A stretch of 64,000 bases of DNA from Eutreptiella sp. 'Long Island Sound 2002'. Its lineage: Eukaryota > Euglenozoa > Euglenophyceae > Eutreptiales > Eutreptiaceae. Position 1 is the first letter of the stretch, and every line of letters begins with the position of its first letter. The notes beneath the pieces were generated by a model, which was given only the letters and a program-made list of their open reading frames with translations, searched no databases and was not told the DNA's origin. The stretch spans positions 3,854,017 to 3,918,016 of the forward strand of contig OZ038390.1 of the NCBI GenBank assembly GCA_964036045.1. The letters are read 5' to 3'. Of this stretch, positions 54,110-62,890 are shown piece after piece. The position numbers and the translations under genes were made by a program.

Positions 54110-54465
54110 GGCTCTCCATGGTGACTGTTGTCTCCTATTGTGCTCTTGATCGTTACTTGATGGTTGTTGTTATTTCCTGAATGCCTGTGGTTGGTTGTGT
54201 TATTTCTTGATGGGCTCTCGATGGTTGCAGTTATTTCTTGATGGGCTCTGAATGGTTGTTGTTATTTCTTGGTGGGCTGTGGATGGTTGTTGTTATGTCG
54301 TGGTGGGCTCTGGATGGTTGCTATTATTTCCTGATGGGCTCTGGATGGTTGCTGTTATTTTCTGGTGGGCTCTACATGGTTGCTGTTACTTCTCGATGGG
54401 CTCCGATTTGGTTGCTATTCTATCTTGATGGCTTCTGGATGGTTGCTGGTATGTCCTGGTGCGCA
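54110..54465 (+). repeat. 31-bp minisatellite (TGATGGGCTCTGGATGG)
   Basis: Units of about 31 bases begin at roughly 54,209, 54,240, 54,271, 54,301, 54,332, 54,363, 54,395 and 54,427, with more degenerate units upstream. The right end overlaps the last codons of the minus-strand zinc-finger exon. Confidence 0.88.
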
Positions 54466-54948
54466 TAGGCCTGCAATGGCGTTGCGAATTGGTGCCGGCA
54501 ATGTGCCTATAATGGTGGTCGAGGCACCGCCACTTTCCCACAATGCTAGGGACTTGTAGTGTACGTTGCAGTTGCTATGCTCTACCATAGTTTGCTTACG
54601 CAATTGTGTAGTGCCAGTCAACCACAATTGCTGCACACCAAGTTGTGGGTACTCCTTGCAAGCAATGCACCACATAGCCCCGTTGGCGTACTGCAGCCAT
54701 GGGCGGCCGACCCGCCCTTGGGCTGTGAAATGGCACCTACACTTGGTGGGTGGTTGGGAGACCACTTGGGGCCGGGGTGTGCATGTCTTGCAGACCACCT
54801 CCACACGAAAGGCCACGTGCAATGCACATGTGGTATGCACTCGCTGCTTGCATATCTTGCATGACCGCATGCCACCCCTAGGAGGTTCAGTGCACACAAA
54901 GCACACACATTTGAAGCATTGGCCACCTTGCGTGCACAAGGCATGCAC
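54415..54948 (-). CDS. Zinc-finger protein, downstream exon (PHD-like, BED/TTF)
   Basis: Begins directly after CTCAAG with GTG, which is a spliced Val codon and not a start. It holds the PHD-like cluster (about 54,800-54,925) and the BED/TTF-like finger (about 54,560-54,690). The stop lies at 54,415-54,417. Confidence 0.6.
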   Translation of the reverse strand: MHALCTQGGQCFKCVCFVCTEPPRGGMRSCKICKQRVHTTCALHVAFRVEVVCKTCTPRPQVVSQPPTKCRCHFTAQGRVGRPWLQYANGAMWCIACKEYPQLGVQQLWLTGTTQLRKQTMVEHSNCNVHYKSLALWESGGASTTIIGTLPAPIRNAIAGLCAPGHTSNHPEAIKIE

Positions 54949-55640
54949 CTTGAGGCGTCGACTTTAGCTGTGGCCGAATTAGCCAACTAGCCGCAGAGGT
55001 AAAGAAAAATGGGAAAAATGGAAAAGTGGAGAGAAATGGGGGGAAATGGGGGAAAATGGGGGGAAATGGGGGGAAATGGAGAAAAATGTGAGAAAATGGG
55101 GGGAAATGGGGAAAGGTGAGAAAATGCCAAAACTACCCAACGGGAAATGTAGAAAAAACGTGTGAAATTTGTGGGAACGAGGAGGAAAATCGGTGAAAAA
55201 TGAGACAATTTGGTACAAATTTCCCATTTTTCCCTATCCCATTTCCCCCATTTTTCCACAACCTTGCCACCTTTCCCTAAGGTGCCTTTGATGAATTTTG
55301 CGAGCCGAACTGGCTGACTGGAAAAATAGAAAATTTCTGACTAGCCGACAATGGCCGAGTTTTCGGCAATTGGTGCATGTGGCGATGTCCCCTTGCAGTT
55401 TGCCGCCACAACAGGCACATGTGGGGAGGGCAGATGTAGGGCTAAAGAAGGACAACATGGATGCAAGTGCCGTGGTGGAGGCGGAGGCCACAGAGGATGG
55501 ACGGGGGTTGGCCTGTGGATCCTCAAAGGAGAATTGCCACCCCTTGGCCGTGCCCCCCTTGTTTGCGGCCCGGGTGACCCGGGTGTGAAAGATATGCTAT
55601 TGGTCTTCAAATGTTCCCATACCCCTTTGGCTAGCGGATA
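54415..55640 (-). CDS. Zinc-finger protein, two exons seen
   Basis: Two minus-strand exons join in phase 0 (about 55,640-55,342, then 54,948-54,415). Exon A has Ser/Ala-rich sequence and C-x2-C...C-x2-C (C-A-C-C-G-G-K-L with C-T-N-C-R-K). Exon B begins at AAG|GTG and has a Cys-rich PHD-like cluster (C-F-K-C-V-C-F-V-C, C-K-I-C-K-Q-R-V-H, C-K-T-C). A BED/TTF-type finger follows: W-L-Q-Y, M-W-C-I-A-C, T-G-T-T-Q-L-R, H-S-N-C-N-V-H. BED/TTF fingers are typical of hAT transposases and their host-derived relatives. No transposase catalytic region is seen. The first exon start is not defined, and the C-terminus runs into a minisatellite. Confidence 0.6.
55005..55115 (+). repeat. GGGGGGAAAT simple repeat in zinc-finger intron
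   Basis: Tandem GGGGAAATG and GAAAAATGG units within the 393-base intron between the two zinc-finger exons. Confidence 0.85.
55342..55640 (-). CDS. Zinc-finger protein, upstream exon
   Basis: An open frame including W-Q-F-S-F-E-D-P-Q-A-N and a first candidate ATG at 55,491. It ends with a C4-type cluster and C-R-L before donor CTA|GTCAGA. The left boundary is uncertain. Confidence 0.5.
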
Positions 55641-56514
55641 CCTCAACCCTAGACCCTAGGTGAAGAACCATGCCACACCCTTGGCCCACAACCCTTGCCC
55701 AAGAAGATTGCCACAACCCTAGACCCCTCTTCATGCCTTGAGAGCCCTCCAAATAACTCTTGCTCTATCTGTACACCCTTGTTGAAGAATGCAACCATGG
55801 CCCCTTGACCATGCACTTGGTAGACGTGCTCGTTGGAGTTCCTTTAGTGCTCTCTCTTGGTTGCTCGATTCATTCTCTCTATTTGGACAGTAGCTCCTAT
55901 TCCTCTTGTCTCTATGTAACGGCGCAGTGTTGTTGAGGACGTGTGCGGCTCATGCAAACCCCTCTACACAAGTTCTGCTAGAGACATTGTGTGCTAGAAA
56001 CATACATTTTTAGTGGGGGAAAAAGTGCAAAAATGGGCAGCAAGAAATGAAAAATGCATACACCTTTGAAAAACACCAAAAAAAAAAAACCAAGAAAATG
56101 AAGAAAACATTAAGAAACAGCCCAAATGGGGCAAAAATGGCCAAATAAACAAAATAAACGCATAAACGTTTTTATTTTGGTTTGACGGGTAGATGGGGCA
56201 GGCATCTATGGCTTCCCTGGGTTGTGATTGTGGTTGTGGCCTTGTTTCTGGCTATCGATGTTTTAATGGTTTGGGTTACGTAGCCAGGCTTAATTACGGT
56301 TGGTACCGTTGCCGCTATGCTGTTCGCTGTGGCCGTGGTTTCGGTGCTGGCTATGCCTTTGGTTATGGTTAGGCTGTGGCCATGGCTTCGGTCCTGATGA
56401 CGGTTGTGCTGTAGGTCATGGCAAAGCGTTGTGGTTGTGGCAGCAGCTGCGGCTTTGGTGCTGGTCAAGAAGGAGATGATGCATTTGGTCGTGTTGCGGT
56501 TGTGACAGTACTCA
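55641..56514. other. No gene seen
   Basis: Lower-GC sequence with an A-rich stretch (55,995-56,160) and degenerate GTTGTGGTTGTGGC-like repeats (56,215-56,460). These sit just 3' of the JAB-domain gene on the minus strand. Confidence 0.45.
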
Positions 56515-57234
56515 CTAGATCTCCTCGATCTCCTCCACCTCCAGCAGCACCTCTTCCTCCTTCACTGGACGCAGTGCTTGCGGCCTCTGCTCGACCTCCA
56601 GCAGTTTCTCTTCCTCCTTCACTTGACACAGTCCGTGCGACGTCTCCTCGACCTCCAGCAGTTTCTCTTCCTCCTTCACTTGACACAGTCCGTGCGACGT
56701 CTCCTCGACCTCCAGCAGCTTCTCTTCCTCCTTCACTTGACACAGCTTTTGCGATGTCTCCTCCTCGACCTCTTCCTCCTTCACCTGACACAGCGCTTGT
56801 GACGGACGGAGGGGACAAGACCAATAAGCCAAGGCGATGCCGCTCTCCCGGAAAACCGCCCTCAGTTCCCGCATCTCCGCGTCTGTCTGCGCGTACGGCA
56901 CATATGTTTTGGAGTACCGGCCATTGAGACTCGATGGATCGTCCACGAACTCTCTGTATCCGACCACATGCTTGGCCTTTTCAAGAGCCGCTTCGATCGG
57001 CGGCAGGGGGTGCTGCTCAAACCACTTCAGCCCCGACCTTCGGCGCACCAGAAGGTCGTCGAGTAGCGCACTGGACACGATCACAAAGAGCAGCCCCGCG
57101 GGCGTCACAATCAGCTCTGCGCACGGCTCTTCGATGGCAATGCTGCGGTCCACAAGGTGCACGATGTCCTCGCTCGAGGGGACGTTGGGCCAGCCGGTGC
57201 TGCCCAGAGCAGCGGGATGGCTGTGGAATTCCAC
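56515..57234 (-). CDS. Exon with JAB/MPN-like domain and acidic repeat tail
   Basis: Starts CGCAG|GTGGAA. The F-H-S-H-P motif at codons 3-7 and S-S-E-D at codons 17-20 supply the two His and the Asp of a JAMM zinc site; a Ser precedes the Asp at the usual place. The JAMM Glu would have to come from exon 1 and I do not see it clearly. The following A-E-L-I-V-T-P-A-G-L-L-F-V-I strand and the A-Y-W end suit the fold. The reading then enters 57-bp repeats coding C-Q-V-K-E-E-E-K-L-L-E-V-E-E-T-S and stops at 56,515. If GTGAAG after C-Q is a donor, the tail is intron. Confidence 0.55.
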   Translation of the reverse strand: MEFHSHPAALGSTGWPNVPSSEDIVHLVDRSIAIEEPCAELIVTPAGLLFVIVSSALLDDLLVRRRSGLKWFEQHPLPPIEAALEKAKHVVGYREFVDDPSSLNGRYSKTYVPYAQTDAEMRELRAVFRESGIALAYWSCPLRPSQALCQVKEEEVEEETSQKLCQVKEEEKLLEVEETSHGLCQVKEEEKLLEVEETSHGLCQVKEEEKLLEVEQRPQALRPVKEEEVLLEVEEIEEI

Positions 57235-60200
57235 CTGCGATGGAGAGGAGCGGTGAGGGAGGCAAAACAGCAGTTCAACGCCCACCCCGTGCTTAGCCAT
57301 AATCCGACGATGGCCGTGACCCCCGGTATCCCACCGGCAGGAAATCACTGTTCTCAAGGTACACAAACGTGGCGGAGCCGCGGCCATGTATTGTCCAAAC
57401 ACGGCGAAGCCGCGCCCACCGTTCCAGCAATGGCGGCGAAGCCGCCGTCACATGTGCGTGCACATCCTGTGTAGCTGCCCTCCCTCCCTGTTGGGTTGGT
57501 GGTCACAGCGCCGTTAGGTGCTCGGGAGACTTGATTATCTCGATCCCCTGCCCGCCGCCTCCTGCGTCTCTGCTCATCACTGACGCCTGTGCTGACGTTT
57601 GGGCTGGTCCCTGACACCACTGAGCTTACAGATGAGGACGAGGTTGAGCCCTTTGACAACACCCCCAACGCCGACAATGGCACACTAGATACGCTGGGGT
57701 TGCACAGGCCCAGCCATTGTGGTTGTGAGGGCTCATCTGACCCCGACCGACCCCTTGACGACGAAACATCCGACCGCATGGGCTCCAGGCTGAGATGTGC
57801 CCACATGCACCCACCTTCCGGCTCCTCTGATCGACGTTTGTTGTTGTGCAGGTGCTGGAACCAGCCCTGCTTTGCCAGCTCATCCGCCTTATCATTTCCC
57901 CGCACATTGAGATATGATGGCGTCCACACCACCTTCACCTGCCACCCTACAAGCTGTTGTAGGTCCCATATTAGTTCCCACAGATCCCGATGACCTATTG
58001 CCTTTGTCTTCTCTCTCCAACCGTGGCACCGCCACCTCTCTGACCACTCCGTGATACCCTTGTAAACATACTCTGAATCTAACACCATGACCATTCATTC
58101 CCCCGCCCGTCTCTGCTGCAGCGCATACAACACTCCCCGTAGCTCACCCCTGCTGATGGTTTTCTTGGGAAACCCCCGGGATTTGGCTGTCGCTGCTGAA
58201 ACATACCTCCATCAAACCAGGAAATGAGTTGTGAAATCAAGTGTTGTAAGTCTGGTTTGGACAAGGACATATCCTTTTCTGCCCTCCAACACCCCCAACC
58301 AGCGTGCTACAAAATCGTCCAGGGAGGGATCCGTTTGTTGGAAACGCACTTCACACCGAATTGCCCACTGAGCCCTGAGGGCCGCCCACAACACTAGCCC
58401 CTAGGAGCTCTGGAATCACAATAACACTTCATCATGCAGAAGGCGACTCGGTTCCACTCCGCCCCCCTCCCGCGGCACCAACCCGAACGCCTTATGGACT
58501 GTATCAAATACAAACGCCGAATACCGACAGTGGCGCAATACATGAGCATGGTCCTCTAACTTATGACAAAGGGGACACAACTTGCTTCCAACGCGATGCC
58601 CCATCCGCCCCCCAATGGGCAATTTTTTCCAGACGACCCGCCTCATGGCGTCCAAATCCCACTTGGGAAGATGGAGCTGGCCACATTGTTTCCATACCTC
58701 TGGTGACTGTCTAGGTTCCTCGACCTTTCGAATCTGAGCAAAGTGCTCTGCCGCCCCCAGCCCGCCCCCCACCGCACCATACCACTCAGGACCAAATCTC
58801 ACCACCCGGAGACTGCGCCCGTACCAGCTTTGGGCAGACATAGGTCAGCCCTGTCTCACCTCCAAAAAATATGGAGTGCCAAATGCCCATCCCGGGCAGA
58901 GAGTGAATCGGGGGCGAGCGTATCTCTCCACCTCCCCACCTCGCCTGTGAGTACGAGCGTAGGGACCACTGGGGCCGGCTGGATACACGGCAGCCCCGGG
59001 CTTGAACAAGCCCGTGCTTGCGCGCGAGACACACGACAGCAAAAGCACGGTCTGTGACAGGCATGCGGGGAATAGCAATGTCAGCCGTGGCCGAACATCA
59101 CATCCAAACAAACCGGATGGCGTTGCAATGTGTGGTACGATGTTGTTGTGAACGGAATGCACCATCACAGACGTGAATGAGCCCCTCCTTCCCTCTACAA
59201 GTGCGTCACAAACGCCCAATCCCGCATTCAGGACCACTAAAAACAGCAGTCCCTACAAGTCCTGAAAACAGCGGTTCAACGCCCACTCGGACAAGCATGT
59301 GCTTGCGCAAACGGGGAGGGGTGTACCTGCCCGACCGGACTTGCGACGGCCATCAGGCCCTACCGATGCGCTGGTGAGCGGGAGACACCGTTGTCCTGTG
59401 TGTGTGTGTGTGCATGCGTGTGCGGGGGCGGGTGGATCACCGGTGCAAGGGACCGTCGGGTCCTCCTCCCCCGCGGTGTCGCTGCTCTGGGGGGGGGGGG
59501 GGCTTGGGAAGGGTCTCCCGGCCTCGCGGTGCCTGGCCCACATGCCGGGGGTCTCGAAGGTCCTTGGGCCAAGGCTGTTGAGGGGCACCCCTGTTGTGCG
59601 ACGAGGGTTGTGAAGGACATGGTCCCCCAGCAGCACCCCGCAGAGAGCGGCTGAGGGGGTGTTGGGGCGGCGAAGGAGGGGCACCTGGCACCAGGCGGAC
59701 GAGGAGGTGCAGTCCGTCCCCCTGCCCACGATGAACCAGCTCCCGTCGCGCCACAGCCCCCACCGCTCCACGTAGCTCTTGTAGGGGAGCACCGTCATCT
59801 GCGGCTTCTTCGCCGCGTGCCACGCGGCGCGGAACTGGAGGGGGATGGCGTCCTCCATGCCCGAGCCCGAGGCCTCGGGATGGTCCGGCGCCTCCGGCAT
59901 GGCCTCCCGGTCATGGCAGAGGGGGGGCATGGCCAGGGACCGGGCCATCGACCGGGTGATGCGCGTGCTCCCCGGCTCTTCATCGGAACTGTCATCAGCG
60001 CCGCCGCTCTCCTCCGCGGCGCCGGGTCTCCTGGGGGCAAGGCCCCGGGGCGGCTCTTCGTTGCGCAGGCGCGATTCGGCGGCGGGGGGCAGTCCGTTGG
60101 CCACGTCCGGCGGGCGCCACAGCGGAACGCCACGCCGACTGTACTCGGGCCCGGAATGCTGCGGGGCGTCTCTGTGCCCCTCGCGGCGGCAGTCGCATGT

Positions 60201-60641
60201 GCAGATCTGATGGCCCGTGCCATCAGGCTTCCGATCGGGGCACACGCAGCGGTGCCACTTGTCCGGCGCGTGCGACCCATGGCCCTGTTTGGGTGCCTCC
60301 TCGTTTTGACGTGGTCCGTCGTGCTGCAGTTCCGTTGGGTCAGGCTCTTCGGACGGGGGGCGGGGCGGGGGCATGCGCCGCTTGGGCACGGCGGTCAGCA
60401 CCAGTTTCTTGGCGCTGCGGAGGCGGTCGTGCAGTGACACCGTCGGGAGGCGGTCCGGCAGCTGCCGACAGATGTCCAGCAGCGATGTGATCTGTGTGGA
60501 CGTGAGGCGGACCTCAATGCTCTCCACGACGGCGTACAGCAGGGCCATTGACGTGGGTCGCAGGTTCAGGATCTGCACAATCTCATGGTCCATGAGGCCG
60601 TACTCATCCATCTCCTCCATGAAGCGCATTGCGGCGTCCTC
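56515..60641 (-). CDS. RPC9/Rpb4-like plus JAB/MPN-like fusion gene (two exons seen)
   Basis: Exon 1 (60,641 to about 59,637) opens with a segment whose L-M-D-H-E-I-V-Q-I-L-N-L-R-P-T-S and L-L-D-I-C-R-Q-L-P match the HRDC-like core of RNA polymerase III subunit RPC9 (CRCP) and Rpb4. A Pro/Glu-rich linker follows, then a C-V-C...C-T-C-D-C cluster, then a possible start of a protease domain. Exon 2 (57,234-56,515) begins V-E-F-H-S-H-P and has G-W-P...P-S-S-E-D-I, the JAMM zinc motif H-x-H...D with a long loop like that of giant-virus and algal JAB proteins. It ends in a repeated acidic tail. The exons abut in phase 0 if the 59,637 donor is right. The 2.4-kb intron holds a retroelement remnant. 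One gene or two is not settled. Confidence 0.5.
56535..56795 (-). repeat. 57-bp coding-frame tandem repeat
   Basis: About four units with the ACCTCCAGCAG landmark at 56,594, 56,651 and 56,708, exactly 57 bases (19 codons) apart, and shorter edge units. The period keeps the frame, so the repeat can expand without breaking the protein. Confidence 0.9.
57480..58850 (-). pseudogene. Non-LTR retroelement remnant inside intron
   Basis: 58,416-58,841 encodes a zinc-binding segment (C-P-L-C...E-D-H...H-C) after W-D-L-D-A-M-R-R-V-V-W-K-K-L-P, like the region between reverse transcriptase and RNase H in this class. 57,740-58,190 encodes RNase H with I-S-R-G-E, V-L-D-S-E-Y and G-N-D-K-A-D-E-L-A. An in-frame TGA separates the E and D motifs near 58,097, and frames shift between segments. 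A Ser-rich tail follows. No reverse transcriptase core remains. Its RNase H differs in sequence from those at 7 and 14 kb, so it is probably a different family. Confidence 0.75.
58851..59636. other. Rest of the RPC9/JAB intron
   Basis: No certain exon. A minus-strand frame at 59,100-59,237 (V-M-V-H-S-V-H-N-N-I-V) is open but unsupported. A GT run lies at 59,396-59,410 and a G run at 59,490-59,501. Confidence 0.4.
59637..60641 (-). CDS. Exon with RPC9/Rpb4-like domain, linker, Cys cluster
   Basis: Starts TTTGTAG|GAGGAC. RPC9 is a small subunit that pairs with RPC8 in the Pol III stalk. The first 60 codons align with its C-terminal helical core (M-E-E-M-D-E-Y-G-L onward), so N-terminal residues must lie in an exon further right, possibly near 61.37 kb, where a GTGAGG donor occurs. 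The remaining 270 codons are not part of known RPC9 proteins, which end soon after this core. Donor choices are GGG|GTGCTG (59,637) or CAT|GTCCTT (about 59,618). Confidence 0.6.
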
Positions 60642-60653
60642 CTACAAACACCG

Positions 60654-60708
<55 letters not shown>

Positions 60709-60729
60709 CACACATACACACACACACAC
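60654..60729 (-). repeat. (GTGC)n(GT)n immediately upstream of an acceptor
   Basis: On the gene strand, GT repeats pass into GTGC repeats and end about 12 bases before the TTTGTAG acceptor at 60,642. The tract replaces the usual polypyrimidine stretch. Confidence 0.9.
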
Positions 60730-61043
60730 TTAGTGATAGTGAAGGGAACAAGAACCAACAGATAACCAATGTGGATACAAGTGCACCGGGAGGCACTGTG
60801 GGTACAAGTCTCCAGCATCCTCATCAGAGGAGCAAAAAAATGCTGGCCCTCAGACGAGCAGGCGACTGACAGCCGTGGTGCTGTAAGTCGGAATCACAGA
60901 CACACGTTCACACATACACAAGAGAGTAGCAGGAACAGACAACAGCATTGCAGATGACCGGTGCTCGGGACTCACTCCCACTCGGGTTTGCCCGAGTCAT
61001 CCCTCTCCAATGGCGAGCACCTTGGTGTGACGTCTCACTGACA

Positions 61044-61045
<2 letters not shown>

Positions 61046-61139
<94 letters not shown>

Positions 61140-61150
61140 ACACACACACA

Positions 61151-61233
<83 letters not shown>
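61046..61233. repeat. (AC)n microsatellite, about 188 bases
   Basis: A nearly pure CA repeat with single T interruptions near 61,134 and 61,158. Probably inside the same gene's upstream intron. His/Thr and Cys/Val frames are artefacts. Confidence 0.97.
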
Positions 61234-61236
<3 letters not shown>

Positions 61237-61796
61237 GAGAACCGCGAGACAAGAACAAAGCAAGAAAAGCGGTTGAAAGAAAACTCCTCAGGAACAGCAG
61301 AGCTGTCCTAGACGTCTTTCGGTCTGTTGGTAGAGAATGAGCAAATGCAGTTCTGGACAGTGTACCTCACCATCTCCCGCGTTCAGTTCTGCACCGCGCA
61401 ACAGACCACAAAAACCGCCCGCGGAGGAGCTCGTGCACCACCGTCGCCATCGCCTAGATTTATCGTGTGCTGGGTGCCACCACCCAGCCACACACACACA
61501 GAGAAACATTCATGCAGTCCTTGGGCAAGCCCGCGGTCATGCACATCAAACAGAGCGTAAGGCTCTGCAAAAGTACCTCAAGGTGGACTCAGCCCCATCC
61601 CTGCCCTCTGCCCTCTGCTACCCCTCACCAGGAAGCCGGACGATAGACCAACAGTGTTCCGCTTCTGGTTAGTTGGCAGCACCGCAATTCATCACCCAGC
61701 CCACCAGGTACCATCACTATCCGTCTCTTCTCACCAGCACTCTGGTAGGATGTATAAGTTGCAGCGCTGCAAACCAAAAGGCTCGAAGCCGGGCCC
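61234..61796. other. No confident gene
   Basis: A minus-strand GATG|GTGAGG near 61,370 could be the donor of an upstream exon for the RPC9-like gene, but no coding frame there is recognisable as the RPC9 N-terminus. Confidence 0.3.
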
Positions 61797-62030
61797 CTTC
61801 AATAACATGACTCTTGCGGTGGCCGCAACCGCCTTTTGTGTGTTCCGCCTTGTGTGTGCACCGCCTTCTGTGTGTACCGCCTTGCCTGTGGCCCCTTAAA
61901 TAACATGACTCCTGCGGTGGCCACAGGCCGCCTTTTGTGTGTTCCGCCTTGTGTGTGCACCGCCTTCTATGTGTACCGCCTTGCGTGTGGCCCCTTAAAC
62001 AACATGACTCCTGCGGTGGCCACAGGTTGT
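61797..62030 (+). repeat. 98-bp tandem repeat
   Basis: The landmark AACATGACTC occurs at about 61,804, 61,902 and 62,000. Units also contain internal GTGTGTNCCGCCTTG sub-repeats. Two full units and a partial third. Confidence 0.88.
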
Positions 62031-62104
62031 AATGCTTACAGTTGACGAACATTGCACTCGAATACGGAATTTTTTTTTGGCTCAGACTCACAAGTTCGCA
62101 AGCA

Positions 62105-62480
62105 GGCAAGCGGAAGAGGAATACGAGGAGGAGATGCGCCACCCGGCGGACGCCGGTAGCAGTGACAGGGCGCGCTGCTGCAGGTGTGTCGTGCCTGGTG
62201 CCTCGTTTTTGTGTTACCCCAGTCATATATACAACTAGAAACATTCAGGGCAGGGGAGGCAGGAGGGATGGAGGGACCGGAGTTTGGCTGGGTTTCGCGC
62301 AGCGTGGTGGAGCGGCCGTGCAGCCGGCCGCCGCCCTGAAGACCCGAGTTCGAGTCCTCTTCCGCGGGCAAGCGGAAGAGGAGTATGAGGAGGACATGCG
62401 CCACCCGGCGGACGGCTGTAGCAGTGACGGGGCGCGCTGTTGCAGGTGTGCCGTGTCTGGTGCTTCGTATTTGTGTGTCC
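62105..62480 (+). repeat. Paired 110-bp repeats around a tRNA-like module
   Basis: 62,108-62,215 and 62,367-62,465 are about 90 percent alike (AAGCGGAAGAGGARTAYGAGG to TCGTWTTTGTGT). Between them, 62,305-62,358 has a TGGTGGAGCGGCC segment and the B-box-like GAGTTCGAGTCC. The core GTGACRGGGCGCGCTG-TGCAGG recurs inverted at 2.65, 8.15 and 8.76 kb. Confidence 0.65.
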
Positions 62481-62549
62481 GCCCGGGGCCCAGGGGCTGG
62501 GGTTGGGGCTGGGGGAAAATGGAGGAGACACGCCACCCGACGCACCGGC

Positions 62550-62705
62550 GGTACCGGTGGTGGAGCGGGATGCTGAAGGGGGCGGTGGCGGGGGCCTCAC
62601 CGACGGGCCCCTGGACGGACAGACGAACCGGGGTTCGAACCCCCGACCACGACGAGCGCCAGCCATGGCGCATACCACTAGACCGTCCATGCCTCTTACC
62701 CGTAT
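62550..62705 (-). repeat. tRNA-like / SINE-like module
   Basis: On the minus strand GGACGGTCTAGTGGTATGCG, then 30 bases, then GGGGTTCGAACCCC. GGACGG pairs with CTGTCC at the expected acceptor distance. The T arm pairs well and the anticodon arm does not. A related head with GGTACCGGTGGTGG occurs at 12.78 kb. Confidence 0.45.
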
Positions 62706-62890
62706 GGGTGCAAAAATTGTATTGAGAAAATGTCGGACAGTCATTGTTGTGCTCCCGAACCCGCTGCATGCCACCGGGGACACGCGCAATGGTACCAGGG
62801 ATGATTCCCGACAGGCTTGACATCCAGGGGTCCAGCAGACGGGGGTTTGGGGTGGTGAGGCAACCCAGGGAGGGGTGTACAGCATCGGAT

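Noticed and set aside
61035-61258. Cys-Val and His-Thr repeat proteins
   Set aside because: Artefacts of the (AC)n microsatellite.
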